DNA of 64,000 nt from Caballeronia sp. GAFFF1 (GCF_023630705.1 NZ_JALQEM010000025.1:124001-188000), one strand, 5' to 3'. Shown: positions 1 through 9,801, counted from the first letter of the stretch. Made by a program: numbers and translations. Notes: generated by a model not told the origin, from the sequence alone.

Positions 1-704
<704 letters not shown>

Positions 705-757
705 GTGAATTCCTGCGAAAGCGGCCCGCGTGCGAGCCGCCCTCGTCTGATAGAGAG

Positions 758-1138
758 TTATTCGCCGATCGACTTGCCGTAGCCTTCGGCGTCGAGCAGC
801 TTGTCGAGGCCCGCATCGCTCGCGGGCTTGATCTTGAAGAGCCAGCTTTCGTACGGCGCGCCGTTCACCTGATCCGGCGATGACGTCAGCGCGTCATTGG
901 ACGCGACGACTTCGCCCGAGACCGGTGCGTAGATGTCGGAGGCGGCCTTCACGGATTCGATGACCGCGATCGCGTCGCCCGCCGCGACGGACTTGCCCGC
1001 CGCCGGCAGTTCGACGAACACGATGTCGCCGAGCGCTTCCTGCGCGTGATCGGTAATGCCGACGGTCAGCGTGCCGTCGGACTCCGTGCGGACCCATTCG
1101 TGCGATTCGGTGTATTTCAGATCGGCCGGGATGCTCAT
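758..1138 (-). CDS. gcvH: Glycine cleavage system H protein
   Basis: Lipoyl-carrier protein that shuttles the aminomethyl intermediate between GcvP, GcvT and lipoamide dehydrogenase. The product is 126 aa, the usual size. The lipoyl-lysine context ESVKAASD is clear, with the modified Lys at residue 64, and the N-terminus [11 protein letters not shown] is characteristic. The frame stays open far upstream through gcvT, but the ATG at 1138 ([10 protein letters not shown]) follows an AGGAG-type ribosome binding site and matches the family start. It sits 62 nt after gcvT and 53 nt before gcvP. A lipoylation enzyme is presumably encoded elsewhere. Confidence 0.97.
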   Translation of the reverse strand: MSIPADLKYTESHEWVRTESDGTLTVGITDHAQEALGDIVFVELPAAGKSVAAGDAIAVIESVKAASDIYAPVSGEVVASNDALTSSPDQVNGAPYESWLFKIKPASDAGLDKLLDAEGYGKSIGE

Positions 1139-1200
1139 TGGATGCTCCTTGCGTGGTTCGTTCGTGAGGTTCTGGGTCGGAGGGAACGGGCGCGACGGCG

Positions 1201-2325
1201 TTATGCCAGATCGACGAGCACCTTGCCGTTGCGCACGAACGGAAGTTTTACCACGCGCGCGGGAACTTGCTTGTCGCGGATGACGACCTGCACCGTATCG
1301 CCCGGCGCGACGGCCGTCGGCACGCGAGCGAACGCAATCGACTCCTGCATGGACGGCGAGAACGTGCCGCTCGTGATCTCGCCTTCGCCGTGCGGCGTCA
1401 CGACCTTCTGATGCGCGCGCAGCACGCCGCCCGCACGACCGTTTTCCTTGATGAGCACGAGCCCGACGAAATTCGCCTTCGAGCCGTTCGCCTCCAGCGC
1501 CGCCCGGCCGACGAAATCGCGCGGAGTTTTCAGGTCGACGGTCCACGCGAGGCCCGCGTCGAGCGGCGACACCGTTTCGTCCATGTCCTGACCGTAGAGG
1601 TTCATGCCGGCTTCGAGCCGCAGCGTGTCCCGCGCGCCGAGGCCGGCGGGCTTCACGCCCGCGGCGAGCAGCGCGTTCCACAGCTTTTCGATGTTCGCGG
1701 CCGGCACGACGATCTCGAAGCCGTCCTCGCCGGTATAGCCGGTGCGCGCGAGCATCAGTTCGCCGTACTGCGTGGAGGGGAACATGACCGCGTTGAACGG
1801 CTTGATGGCTTCGGTTTCGGCCCGCGTATCGGGCAGCACGTTCCAGACCTTCTCGCGTGCGTTCGGCCCTTGCACCGCGATGATGCCGAGATCGCGGCGC
1901 GGCGTGATCGCGAGGTTGAAATTGCCGTCGGCGTTCAGCCTCCCGAACCACGCGATGTCCTTGTCCGCCGTGCTCGCATTCACGACCACGCGAAAGCGCT
2001 TCTCGGAGAAGTAATAGACGATGAGGTCGTCGATCACGCCGCCGTCGTCTTTCAGCAGGCACGAGTAGAGCGCCCTGCCGGGCGTCGTCAGCTTGTCGAC
2101 GTTGTTCGCGATTGCGTGGCGGAAGAACGCGCGGACCGCGTCGCCTTCGAAATCGACAACGCGCATGTGCGACACGTCGAACATGCCGGCGTCCGTGCGC
2201 ACGGCGCGATGCTCGTCGATCTGCGAACCGTAGTTGACGGGCATGTCCCAGCCGCCGAAATCGACCATGCGCGCGTTGAGCGCGAGGTGAGCGGCGTGCA
2301 AGGGCGTGTGTTGAAGTTCGGTCAT
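1201..2325 (-). CDS. gcvT: Aminomethyltransferase (T-protein) of glycine cleavage system
   Basis: Transfers the one-carbon unit from aminomethyl-GcvH to tetrahydrofolate and releases ammonia. The product is 374 aa from the ATG at 2325 ([10 protein letters not shown]), the expected family length. Recognisable segments include [14 protein letters not shown] near the N-terminus, [13 protein letters not shown] mid-protein and the folate-site region [15 protein letters not shown]. The frame extends about 110 codons further upstream, but that part runs through the glycine aptamers and is not coding. It is the first gene of the operon. Its start lies about 20 nt after the U-tract of an intrinsic terminator, so read-through of that terminator controls its expression. 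Confidence 0.97.
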   Translation of the reverse strand: MTELQHTPLHAAHLALNARMVDFGGWDMPVNYGSQIDEHRAVRTDAGMFDVSHMRVVDFEGDAVRAFFRHAIANNVDKLTTPGRALYSCLLKDDGGVIDDLIVYYFSEKRFRVVVNASTADKDIAWFGRLNADGNFNLAITPRRDLGIIAVQGPNAREKVWNVLPDTRAETEAIKPFNAVMFPSTQYGELMLARTGYTGEDGFEIVVPAANIEKLWNALLAAGVKPAGLGARDTLRLEAGMNLYGQDMDETVSPLDAGLAWTVDLKTPRDFVGRAALEANGSKANFVGLVLIKENGRAGGVLRAHQKVVTPHGEGEITSGTFSPSMQESIAFARVPTAVAPGDTVQVVIRDKQVPARVVKLPFVRNGKVLVDLA

Positions 2326-2346
2326 CGGGGCCTCGGTTCGCGGAGC

Positions 2347-2384
2347 AAAAAAGGCCACGCAGCGCGTTCTCGCTGCGGATGGCC
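2347..2384 (-). terminator. Riboswitch-associated intrinsic terminator before gcvT
   Basis: On the minus strand GGCCA-tc-CGCAGCG pairs with CGCTGCG-TGGCC across a short AGAACG loop and is followed directly by TTTTTT. It lies between the second glycine aptamer and the gcvT start, the expected place for an expression platform. An upstream TGGCTGC (2404-2410) could pair with GCGGCCA (2380-2386), which includes part of the terminator's 5' arm, giving a possible antiterminator. The switching model is inference; the hairpin and U-tract are seen directly. Confidence 0.8.
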
Positions 2385-2449
2385 GCCTTGCTCGCCGCTC
2401 GATGCAGCCAAGACAAGACACCGACCCGCGATGCGGTTGCGATGCGTGA

Positions 2450-2675
2450 CCCCTCTGTCCTCGGTACCTGAGAGATTGCGCGGATTCGCGAGCGTGTGCT
2501 GGCGGTCCATCGCGCGCCCCTTCGGTGGGCAACTGGCCTGATGCGTGCCGTTGCCGCTCTCCAGAGTGCGAGGAATATGTCCTCGACGCGGCCGGTCCTT
2601 TTGCCTGAGAGTTTGTGGGTGTGCCCCTTCGGCGGCGCGGCTCTCGCTTCCATGAAGCGGCCACGCGCTCTCCCG
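2450..2675 (-). promoter_or_regulatory. Tandem glycine riboswitch (two gcvT-type aptamers)
   Basis: Two copies of the glycine aptamer signature lie in series on the minus strand. Aptamer I spans about 2583-2674: GGAGAG near its 5' end, CCGAAGGGGCA in the core, CTCTCAGG near the 3' end. Aptamer II spans about 2450-2566: CTGGAGAG, CACCGAAGGGGC, CTCTCAGG, then GGACAGAGGGG. The paired GAGAG/CTCTC P1 arms and the CGAAGGGGC core are diagnostic of the class. The tandem sits just after the promoter and before the terminator and gcvT, so glycine is expected to switch on the whole gcvTHP operon. Confidence 0.95.
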
Positions 2676-2688
2676 ACGCGTGCGGCAG

Positions 2689-2717
2689 AATTTACGCGAG
2701 GGGAATGGGGTTGTCAA
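2689..2717 (-). promoter_or_regulatory. Sigma-70 promoter of gcvTHP
   Basis: On the minus strand: TTGACA (2712-2717), a 17-nt spacer, TAAATT (2689-2694). This is a near-consensus sigma-70 promoter. Transcription would start near 2682, only a few bases before aptamer I, so the RNA leader is essentially the riboswitch. Confidence 0.8.
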
Positions 2718-2836
2718 ACGGATTCGGGGCGGGGCGATTGCCCGAAACGACCGGGCGTGATCGGCACGAATCGTTACGTTCGCGGCGCGGCCGTCACCTA
2801 CACTCGGATGTTCGCCGACTCACTTTCGAATCGATC

Positions 2837-3163
2837 ATGGCTTCAGTCACCATCAACGGCCGGACCGTCACCGGTAATGCAATTTCCATTCGCGGCAAGC
2901 AAGTGACCGTGGACGGCGAAGTCGTCAGCGGCGAGGACTCGCCGCGCATCACCATCGAAATTCACGGCGACGTCGAGCGGATCGAAGTCGAAAGCTGCGA
3001 CAAGCTCACGGTGCACGGAAAGGCCGGGGCCGTATCGGTCGTGTCGGGCAACGTCTTGTGCGGCGATGTCGGCGGGTCGGTGCAGACGGTTTCGGGAAAT
3101 GTCGCGTGCCGCGACGTCGGCGGGAATGTGAGCACGACGTCCGGCACCATCAACAGGCGCTGA
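2837..3163 (+). CDS. Small repetitive Val/Gly-rich protein, function unknown
   Basis: The 108-aa product begins MASVTINGRTVTGNAISIRG. It contains short repeats of the type V-x-V-x-x-G-x-V, such as VHGKAGAVSVVSGNVL and GGSVQTVSGNVACRDVGGNV, which suggests a small beta-solenoid or stacked-strand fold. No signal peptide or membrane segment is visible. I do not recognise a named family. The frame is open further upstream, but the ATG at 2837 is where protein-like composition begins, and the longer reading crosses the divergent gcv promoter. It is divergent from gcvT and ends 3 nt before the convergent oxidoreductase gene. Confidence 0.75.
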   Translation: MASVTINGRTVTGNAISIRGKQVTVDGEVVSGEDSPRITIEIHGDVERIEVESCDKLTVHGKAGAVSVVSGNVLCGDVGGSVQTVSGNVACRDVGGNVSTTSGTINRR

Positions 3164-3166
3164 CAC

Positions 3167-4210
3167 TCACCCTCGCACGAACTCCACTCTCCGCCCTTCC
3201 CGCTCGCTCTGCATCGCGAGCTCGATGACCGTCATCACATCGACGGCATCTTGCGGCGTCACCGGGAACGGCTTGCCCTCGATCACCGACGCCGCCAGCG
3301 CGCGATAGAACTCCACAAACGCGCCATCGCGCGTCGCGAACTGATGCCGCAGATCGTGATCGCCGTCCACTTCGCGCAAGAGGCCCGGCGGATTCTTGCC
3401 GAATTCGGGATTGCCCGGCCGCATGCCCGAGCGAAGCTGGTCTTCCTGCACGTCGAGGCCGGTTTTCACGTAGCTGCCGCGCGTGCCGTGAATCGAAAAG
3501 CGTGGCGGCTCCAGCGCCGCGAGCGCGCTCGCGTGCAGCACCACTTCCTTGTCCGCGTAACCGAGCACGAGATGCACGTAGTCCGGCGCGTGCGCGTGGT
3601 CGCGATGCGCCTTCACGAACGCCGTCACCGTCTGCGGCGCGCCGAACAGCGTGAGCGCCTGATCGATCAGATGCGGCCCCAGATCGAACAGCAGACCGCC
3701 GCCTCGCGCCGCTTCTTCGCGCCAACGCTGCGGCACTTTCGGGCGAAAACGGTCGAAATGCGATTCGTAATGCGTGATGCGCCCGAGCCGCCCGCTTTCG
3801 ATCAGCGCGCGCACGGTCAGGAAATCGCCGTCCCAGCGGCGATTGTGGAAAGGCGCAAAGAGCAATCCGCGCTCGGCGGCGAGATCGGCGAGCGCGCGGG
3901 CATCGCGGGCGGAAAGCGTCACCGGCTTGTCGACGACCACATGCTTGCCCGCCGACAGCGCACGGTGCGCGAGGTCGAAGTGAGTGTCGTTCGGCGTGGC
4001 GATCACGACGCACGGAACGTCGGTGAGCGCGATGAGCGCATCGAAGTCGGCGACGACTCGCGCATCCGGATAATCGGCGAGCGCGCGCTCGGCCTGACTT
4101 GTCGCGATGGCGGCGACCTTCGCGCGGCCGCAATGCTCGATAACCGGCGCGTGGAATGTCGCGCCGGCGAGGCCATAGCCCATCAGGCCGACTTTCAGTG
4201 CTGAACTCAT
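3167..4210 (-). CDS. Gfo/Idh/MocA-family NAD(P)-dependent oxidoreductase
   Basis: About 347 aa with an N-terminal Rossmann fold (LKVGLMGYGLAGATFHAP) and the family's catalytic-region motif VVVDKPVT, a variant of the EKP box, near residue 95. The C-terminal half is the alpha/beta substrate domain, including ALEPPRFSIHGTRGSYVKTG. Members oxidise or reduce sugars, inositols and related polyols in the cytosol; the substrate here cannot be read from sequence. In-frame ATGs also occur at 4222 and 4219; 4210 is chosen because AGGATG then lies about 11 nt upstream. Its 3' end nearly meets the convergent small gene at 2837-3163. Confidence 0.85.
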   Translation of the reverse strand: MSSALKVGLMGYGLAGATFHAPVIEHCGRAKVAAIATSQAERALADYPDARVVADFDALIALTDVPCVVIATPNDTHFDLAHRALSAGKHVVVDKPVTLSARDARALADLAAERGLLFAPFHNRRWDGDFLTVRALIESGRLGRITHYESHFDRFRPKVPQRWREEAARGGGLLFDLGPHLIDQALTLFGAPQTVTAFVKAHRDHAHAPDYVHLVLGYADKEVVLHASALAALEPPRFSIHGTRGSYVKTGLDVQEDQLRSGMRPGNPEFGKNPPGLLREVDGDHDLRHQFATRDGAFVEFYRALAASVIEGKPFPVTPQDAVDVMTVIELAMQSEREGRRVEFVRG

Positions 4211-4441
4211 GGAAGGCATCATCCTGTCGTGAATCGGTCGGATATTGTGGCATGAGCCCGCGCCGCCAGAAGCGCCATCGGCCAGCGAACAGGGGCCAAA
4301 ACCCGCCGCGTCCTATCGTGTTAACATCGCGCTCTCGAATTTGCCGTGCGATCAACGGGTTGCGCGGCGGTGTTCGCAGTTCAATCGGCGGCGCGGCTTG
4401 GCTTTCTGCGCCGCTCGCCTCACTCGCCAAAGTCCAGAACG

Positions 4442-6529
4442 ATGTCCGCAGGTCTCAACGCCGCCCAAAGCGAAGCGGTGCGCTATCTCGATGGTCCCTG
4501 TCTCGTGCTCGCGGGCGCGGGCAGCGGCAAGACGCGCGTCATCACGCAAAAGATCGCGCACCTGATCGAAGGACGCGGCTTCGAGCCGAAGCACATTGCC
4601 GCGCTCACCTTCACGAACAAGGCCGCGCTCGAAATGCGCGAGCGTACCGCGAAGCTGCTCGAAGGCAAGACTCTAACGACGCCCGGCAAGGAAGGCCGCA
4701 AGGTGCCGGTCAATCAGTTGACCATCTGCACGTTTCACTCGCTCGGCGTGCAGATCATGCGGCAGGAGGCGGAACACGTCGGCCTGAAGCCGCAGTTTTC
4801 CATCATGGATGCCGACGACTGCTTCGGCATGGTTCAGGAGCAACTCGGCACCACGGACAAGGGTCTGATCCGCAAGATCCAGTCGATCATCTCGCTGTGG
4901 AAAAACGCGATGGTCTCGCCGGATCAGGCCGCCGTGCTCGCGAGCAACGAGGACGAGCATCAGGCGGCAATCGTTTATCGCAGCTACGCCGCGACGCTGC
5001 ACGCGTATCAGGCGCTGGATTTCGACGATCTGATCCTGCGCCCCGCGCAACTCTTCGCGGAAAACGAACAGGTGCGCGAGAAGTGGCAAAACCGCCTGCG
5101 CTATCTGTTGATCGACGAATATCAGGACACGAACGCCTGCCAGTACGAACTGCTCAAGCTGCTCGCCGGGCCGCGCGCCGCGTTCACGGCGGTCGGCGAC
5201 GACGATCAGGCCATCTACGGCTGGCGCGGCGCGACGCTCGAAAACCTCGCGCAATTGAGCAAGGATTTTCCGAAGCTGCATGTGGTGAAGCTGGAGCAGA
5301 ACTATCGCTCGACGGTGCGTATTCTCACGGCGGCGAACAACGTCATCGCGAACAATCCGAAGCTGTTTGAAAAGAAACTGTGGTCCGAGCACGGCATGGG
5401 CGACACCATCACCGTGACCGGCTGCAACGACGAAGAGCACGAAGCCGAGTCCGTCGTGTTTCGTCTTTCGGCGCACAAGTTCGAGCGGCGCGCGGCGTTT
5501 CGCGATTACGCGATTCTGTATCGCGGAAACTTTCAGGCGCGCATTTTCGAGCAAGTGCTGCGGCGGGAGCGCATTCCGTATGTGCTCTCGGGCGGACAGT
5601 CGTTTTTCGACCGCGCGGAGATCAAGGATCTGATCGCGTATCTGCGTCTGATTGCGAATCCCGATGACGATCCCGCGTTCATCCGCGCGATCACGACGCC
5701 CCGGCGCGGCGTCGGCAACACGACGCTGGAGGCGCTCGGCGCGTTCGCGGGCGCGGCGAAGGTGTCGCTCTTCGAAGCGGTGTTCATGGGCGGCATCGAG
5801 GCGCGGCTGTCGGCGCGGCAAGTCGAGCCGTTGCGCACGTTCTGCGAGTGGATTCGCCGCCTCTCGGACCGCGCGGGGCGCGATCCGGCGACCGAAGTGC
5901 TCGACGACATGATGGAAGCGATCCACTACGAAGCGTATCTCTACGATGCCTTCGACGAGCGGCAAGCGCAGTCCAAGTGGCAGAACGTGCTGGAGTTTCT
6001 CGAATGGCTGAAGCGCAAGGGCACGAAGCCTGCGGCATCGCCCGAAGCGGAGCAAACCGGTTACGACACCGCCGACGGTCTCGCCGACGAAGGCAAGAAC
6101 CTGCTTGGGCTGATCCAGACTGTCGCGCTGATGTCGATGCTCGAAGGCAAGGACGAAGACCCCGACGCCGTGCGGCTCTCGACGGTACATGCGTCGAAGG
6201 GACTCGAATATCCGCACGTGTTTCTGGTCGGCGTCGAGGAAGGCATCATGCCGCACCGCGGCGGGTCCGACGACGACGCGCCGATCGACGACGCGCGCAT
6301 CGAGGAAGAGCGCCGGCTCATGTATGTGGCGATCACGCGGGCGCAGCGCAGCTTGCATCTGAACTGGTGCAAGAAGCGAAAGCGCGCGCGGGAGACAGTG
6401 GTGTGCGAGCCGTCGCGCTTCATCCCCGAGATGCTGCTCGACGACGCCCCGCCCCCGACGCCCGAAGAAGCGCCGCTCTCGCCGAAGGATCGCATGGCGA
6501 TGTTGAAAGCGATGTTGCAGAAGAACTGA
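4442..6529 (+). CDS. rep: Rep/UvrD-type superfamily 1A ATP-dependent DNA helicase
   Basis: The 695-aa SF1A 3'-5' helicase carries all signature motifs in order: Q-motif LNAAQSEAV, Walker A GAGSGKT (residues 25-31), TFTNKAA (Ia), LLIDEYQDTN (II), VGDDDQAIYGWRGA (III), LEQNYRS (IV), LSTVHASKGLEYPHVFLVG (V) and RLMYVAITRA (VI). Length and the LSTVHASKGLEY motif fit Rep better than the longer UvrD or PcrA. Rep removes nucleoprotein barriers ahead of forks. The start at 4442 (MSAGLNAAQS) is preferred over a frame open from 4346, because homology-like sequence begins there. It ends 18 nt from the convergent cytochrome gene with no strong terminator between. Confidence 0.9.
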   Translation: MSAGLNAAQSEAVRYLDGPCLVLAGAGSGKTRVITQKIAHLIEGRGFEPKHIAALTFTNKAALEMRERTAKLLEGKTLTTPGKEGRKVPVNQLTICTFHSLGVQIMRQEAEHVGLKPQFSIMDADDCFGMVQEQLGTTDKGLIRKIQSIISLWKNAMVSPDQAAVLASNEDEHQAAIVYRSYAATLHAYQALDFDDLILRPAQLFAENEQVREKWQNRLRYLLIDEYQDTNACQYELLKLLAGPRAAFTAVGDDDQAIYGWRGATLENLAQLSKDFPKLHVVKLEQNYRSTVRILTAANNVIANNPKLFEKKLWSEHGMGDTITVTGCNDEEHEAESVVFRLSAHKFERRAAFRDYAILYRGNFQARIFEQVLRRERIPYVLSGGQSFFDRAEIKDLIAYLRLIANPDDDPAFIRAITTPRRGVGNTTLEALGAFAGAAKVSLFEAVFMGGIEARLSARQVEPLRTFCEWIRRLSDRAGRDPATEVLDDMMEAIHYEAYLYDAFDERQAQSKWQNVLEFLEWLKRKGTKPAASPEAEQTGYDTADGLADEGKNLLGLIQTVALMSMLEGKDEDPDAVRLSTVHASKGLEYPHVFLVGVEEGIMPHRGGSDDDAPIDDARIEEERRLMYVAITRAQRSLHLNWCKKRKRARETVVCEPSRFIPEMLLDDAPPPTPEEAPLSPKDRMAMLKAMLQKN

Positions 6530-6547
6530 CGCTTCTGCGTTCCCGCG

Positions 6548-7462
6548 TTACTTCGCCGCGTTCACCATGTAATCGACGGCGGCTTTCACGTCCGCATCCG
6601 ACGCGTTGGATCCGCCCTTCGGCGGCATGGCGCCCTTGCCGTGCAGCGCGTAGTTGTAGACGGTCTCCATCGGGTCCTTGAGACGCGGCGCCCACGCCGC
6701 CTTGTCGCCGAATTTCGGCGCGTTGAGCACGCCCGCCGCGTGACACGCCTGGCAGACCTGCTCGTAGAGCGCCTTGCCGGCCTGAGACGCATCGGCGCTT
6801 TGCGCGGCCGCCGCCGGAGCCGATGCCGTCTGCGGCACCGACGCAAGTGCCGCGACGGCGGCTGCGGCCTGCGCGTTTTCCGTCGAGCTTGCACCGGCTG
6901 TGCCGGAAGCCGCCGCCGGCGCCGAAGCCGACGAAGGCGCAGATGCCGAAGCCGCAGCGCCCGGCGCGGGCTGCGCCGGCTCGGCGAACTTCGCGCCGCC
7001 GTTGTTCGCCATGTAGACGACGGCGCGCGCAATCTCGAAATCGCTGTAATCGTCGGGGCTGGTGCCGCCGCGCGGGGGCATCGCGCCCTTGCCGGCCAGC
7101 GCGTTATGGACGAGCGTGTCGTAGCCTTCGCCGATGCGCGGCGCCCATGCGCCCGCATCGCCGAACTTGGGCGCGCCGGCCGTGCCAGTGGCGTGACACG
7201 TCGAGCACACGGCCTTGAAGACTTCCTCGCCGGTTTTGTAGACGCGCGGCGCGTTGGCGTCCCTGACGTTCACTTGCGCCGCCGGCGCGATTCTTTGTTC
7301 GACGGAGGCGTCGAGATTGGTGCCGGCGCCGGTGCGCGTCGTATTGTCGACGTAGACCGCGAGCAGAACGATGATGGCGACGGGAATGCCGAACCCCGCG
7401 ATGACCGCCGCGATGAGTTGGCCGGGTGTCTTGATCGGGGCTCCGTGGGGGGCTTCGCTCAT
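6548..7462 (-). CDS. Membrane-anchored di-haem cytochrome c5-type protein
   Basis: The 304-aa protein has one N-terminal membrane anchor (about residues 15-40, PGQLIAAVIAGFGIPVAIIV) and two cytochrome c domains, each with a CXXCH haem site: CSTCH in the first and CQACH in the second. Each domain has a later Met in KGAMPP as the probable axial ligand. The domains are joined by a long Ala/Ser/Pro-rich linker (about residues 165-230) of low complexity. The haem domains should face the periplasm and pass electrons in the respiratory chain; the partner oxidase or reductase is not in the window. Duplication of a single c5 domain is the obvious origin. Confidence 0.9.
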   Translation of the reverse strand: MSEAPHGAPIKTPGQLIAAVIAGFGIPVAIIVLLAVYVDNTTRTGAGTNLDASVEQRIAPAAQVNVRDANAPRVYKTGEEVFKAVCSTCHATGTAGAPKFGDAGAWAPRIGEGYDTLVHNALAGKGAMPPRGGTSPDDYSDFEIARAVVYMANNGGAKFAEPAQPAPGAAASASAPSSASAPAAASGTAGASSTENAQAAAAVAALASVPQTASAPAAAAQSADASQAGKALYEQVCQACHAAGVLNAPKFGDKAAWAPRLKDPMETVYNYALHGKGAMPPKGGSNASDADVKAAVDYMVNAAK

Positions 7463-7753
7463 GCTTGTCTCGTCTCCCGTTTTTTTAGGTGAGTCGGTTC
7501 AGTGACAGCGTGACAGCTACCGCGCTTGACGCCCTGCGTCGCCGAGGGCACGGTCGATTATAGACGGAACGCTTACCGGAAGGCGCGGGGCGGCGGGTGC
7601 CGTGGCGCGGGCGTTTACCCGAATCGTGTGATGCTTCGCAGGCGGCGTCGAACCCCGCGCGATGGACGGACTCGCGGAAAACAGGTATCCTCTCGGATTC
7701 GCATGGGCCTTGCAGCCGTCTTCCGGCACCCGCACGCAAGGCTTTCCGCCGAA

Positions 7754-7829
7754 GCGCCCGTAGCTCAATGGATAGAGTACTGCCCTCCGAAGGCAGGGGT
7801 TGCTGGTTCGATCCCAGCCGGGCGCGCCA
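7754..7829 (+). tRNA. tRNA-Arg, anticodon CCG
   Basis: A complete 76-nt cloverleaf with encoded CCA. The acceptor stem GCGCCCG pairs with CGGGCGC, followed by discriminator G. The D-arm is GCTC...GAGT, the anticodon stem CTGCC/GGCAG carries loop CTCCGAA (anticodon CCG, reading CGG arginine codons), and the T-arm is GCTGG-TTCGATC-CCAGC. All stems pair. It lies between the cytochrome gene and the GGDEF gene, with no sign of an integrated element at its 3' end. Confidence 0.97.
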
Positions 7830-7962
7830 AGTCGCACATCTGTCGCTTCGTCGTCATCCCCCACGAAACTCAAGCCTCGCACCTGCTTTGCCGTTAACCC
7901 TACGGCCGACCGCGCCCATCACAAGCGCGTCGAACAAACAAAAACAAAATCCAGGGGTTCAC

Positions 7963-9045
7963 ATGCAGCAGGCCCACTACCCGCCACGCTGGCCTCATGC
8001 GTTCGCATGGGCGGCGCTTCGGCATCCCGAACGCGAACAAGCCACGCTGCGCGTCGTGCTGGGCGCCGCGGTCCTGCTGGCCTACGCGTGCTACGCGTGG
8101 CTCGTCCCTTCGCGCGATGCGTCGCTGGTCGCGCAAATCGTCGCGCTCTATGTGTTCTACGGCGCGGTCACGCTGCTCATCGTCACCCGGATGGCGTCGC
8201 CATCGAAAAAGCGGCTCGTCGTCACGACCATCGCCGATCAGGCGCTCGTCGGCGCCGCGCTCGCCGGAGGCGGCGAAACGGCATTGCCGCTCTTGTGGGT
8301 GATCTTCTGGTTTCTGATCGGCTCGGGCTGCCGCTACGGCAAGCGCACGCTCGCCGTCTCCTGCGCCACCGCGATGACCGTGATCGGCGCGCTCGCGCTC
8401 TGGCAGCCGTGGTGGAACGCGAACCCGTCCGCCGCGCTCGGGGTCGCGTTCAGCGTGCTCGCGGCTTCGGTGTATCTGACCGTGCTCGTCGATCGTCTCG
8501 GCAACGCCAATCGCGATCTCGCGCGCCAGGCATCGACCGATCCGCTCACGGGTCTCGCCAATCGCTACGCGCTGGAACACATCGTCAATCGCACGATGTC
8601 CGACGCAACGCAGGACACCGTTCTGCTTCTGATCGACCTCGACGGTTTCAAGGAAGTCAACGATACCTACGGCCACGCGGTCGGCGACCTGCTATTGCAG
8701 CAGTTCGCCAACGTGCTCGCCCGCCGCATGTCCAATAGCGACACCGTGGCGCGCCTCGGCGGCGACGAGTTCGTGGTGCTTGCGCATCAGGCGCAGAGCC
8801 GCACGGCCGTCCTCGCAATCACCGAAGGCATTCACGCGGCGCTCGCGTCGATCACGTCGGTGGAAGGGCGGCCGGTTTCCGTCTCGGCGAGCATCGGCGC
8901 GTGCATGTTGTCCAGCGCCGCTGACACGCGCCACGCCGACATCCACGCCGTCCTGCGCGCCGCCGACCGCGCGATGTATCGCGCGAAAAGTCTCGGCATC
9001 GGCAAAACGGTGTTCGCCGAAGCGCGAGACTTCGAAGCCGGCTAG
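7963..9045 (+). CDS. Membrane GGDEF diguanylate cyclase
   Basis: The 360-aa protein has about five or six predicted membrane helices in residues 28-185 and a C-terminal GGDEF domain that begins with TDPLTGLANR and has an intact GGDEF signature at about residues 266-270 (ARLGGDEFVVL). It should make cyclic di-GMP from GTP at the inner membrane. The usual inhibitory I-site (RxxD five residues before GGDEF) reads SNSD, so product inhibition at that site is probably absent. The start at 7963 follows CAGGGG at good spacing; the frame is open upstream through the tRNA, which is not coding. The sensory input is unknown. The flagellar genes that follow are convergent. Confidence 0.9.
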   Translation: MQQAHYPPRWPHAFAWAALRHPEREQATLRVVLGAAVLLAYACYAWLVPSRDASLVAQIVALYVFYGAVTLLIVTRMASPSKKRLVVTTIADQALVGAALAGGGETALPLLWVIFWFLIGSGCRYGKRTLAVSCATAMTVIGALALWQPWWNANPSAALGVAFSVLAASVYLTVLVDRLGNANRDLARQASTDPLTGLANRYALEHIVNRTMSDATQDTVLLLIDLDGFKEVNDTYGHAVGDLLLQQFANVLARRMSNSDTVARLGGDEFVVLAHQAQSRTAVLAITEGIHAALASITSVEGRPVSVSASIGACMLSSAADTRHADIHAVLRAADRAMYRAKSLGIGKTVFAEARDFEAG

Positions 9046-9049
9046 CGCA

Positions 9050-9781
9050 TTACGCCTCAACGCTTGTCCACGACTGCTCGCGCAGCTTGGCGCGCAAACG
9101 GGCGACCGCCTGGCTGTGCAGCTGACAGACGCGCGATTCGCTCACTTCCATCACCGCGCCGATTTCGCGCAGGTTCAGGCCGCGTTCGTAGTAGAGGCTC
9201 ATCAGCAGCTTTTCGCGTTCCGGCAGCTTGTCGATGGCTTCGATCAACGCGCCGCGCAGGCTGTCGTCGAGCAGCGCGGACAGCGGGTCCGAGCGGTCGA
9301 CGCAATAGCGGTCGAGGAACGGCTCGTCGTCGGCGGAGCGGTCGAAGTCTTCGTAGTAGATCAGCTGGCTGCCGTGCAGGTCTTGCAGCATCGACTGATA
9401 TTCGTCGAGCGGCATTTTCATGTGCTCGGCGATTTCCACTTCGCTCGCGGCGCGGCCAAGGTTCTGCTCGACCTTGTGCACCGCCGATTCCACTTCGCGC
9501 GACGTCTTGCGCATGCTGCGCGGCAGCCAGTCGTTCGCGCGCAGTTCGTCGAGCATCGCGCCGCGAATGCGCTGGCTCGCATAAGTTTCGAATTGCGCGC
9601 CCTGATCTTCCTTGTAGCGGCTCGCCGCATCCAGAAGACCGATCATGCCGGCCTGAATCAGGTCGTCGAGATCGACGCTCGCCGGCATTTTGGCGACGAG
9701 CTGAAGTCCCAGCCGACGAACGAGCGGCGCATATTTAGTCAGGACGTCCGACTGTGAGAGTTTGCCTTGGGCGTTGTACAT
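9050..9781 (-). CDS. fliA: Flagellar sigma factor FliA (sigma-28)
   Basis: A 243-aa sigma-70-family factor for late flagellar and chemotaxis genes. Region 2 is seen in YAPLVRRLGLQLVAKMPASVDLDDLIQAGMIGL (given in part) and ETYASQRIRGAMLDELR; region 4 is LREIGAVMEVSESRVCQLHSQA. The start at 9781 (MYNAQGKLSQ) has AAGGTGA 6 nt upstream. An in-frame GTG at 9805 overlaps the flhG stop as GTGA and could give an 8-residue extension by translational coupling. It is the last gene of flhF-flhG-fliA and ends 4 nt from the convergent GGDEF gene. Confidence 0.95.
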   Translation of the reverse strand: MYNAQGKLSQSDVLTKYAPLVRRLGLQLVAKMPASVDLDDLIQAGMIGLLDAASRYKEDQGAQFETYASQRIRGAMLDELRANDWLPRSMRKTSREVESAVHKVEQNLGRAASEVEIAEHMKMPLDEYQSMLQDLHGSQLIYYEDFDRSADDEPFLDRYCVDRSDPLSALLDDSLRGALIEAIDKLPEREKLLMSLYYERGLNLREIGAVMEVSESRVCQLHSQAVARLRAKLREQSWTSVEA

Positions 9782-9801
9782 CTGAGTCACCTTAATCTTG
9801 A

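Noticed and set aside
7754-7829. tRNA-Arg as an attachment site for an integrated element
   Set aside because: No integrase, no direct repeat of the tRNA 3' end and no composition change downstream; the next gene is a chromosomal-type GGDEF protein.
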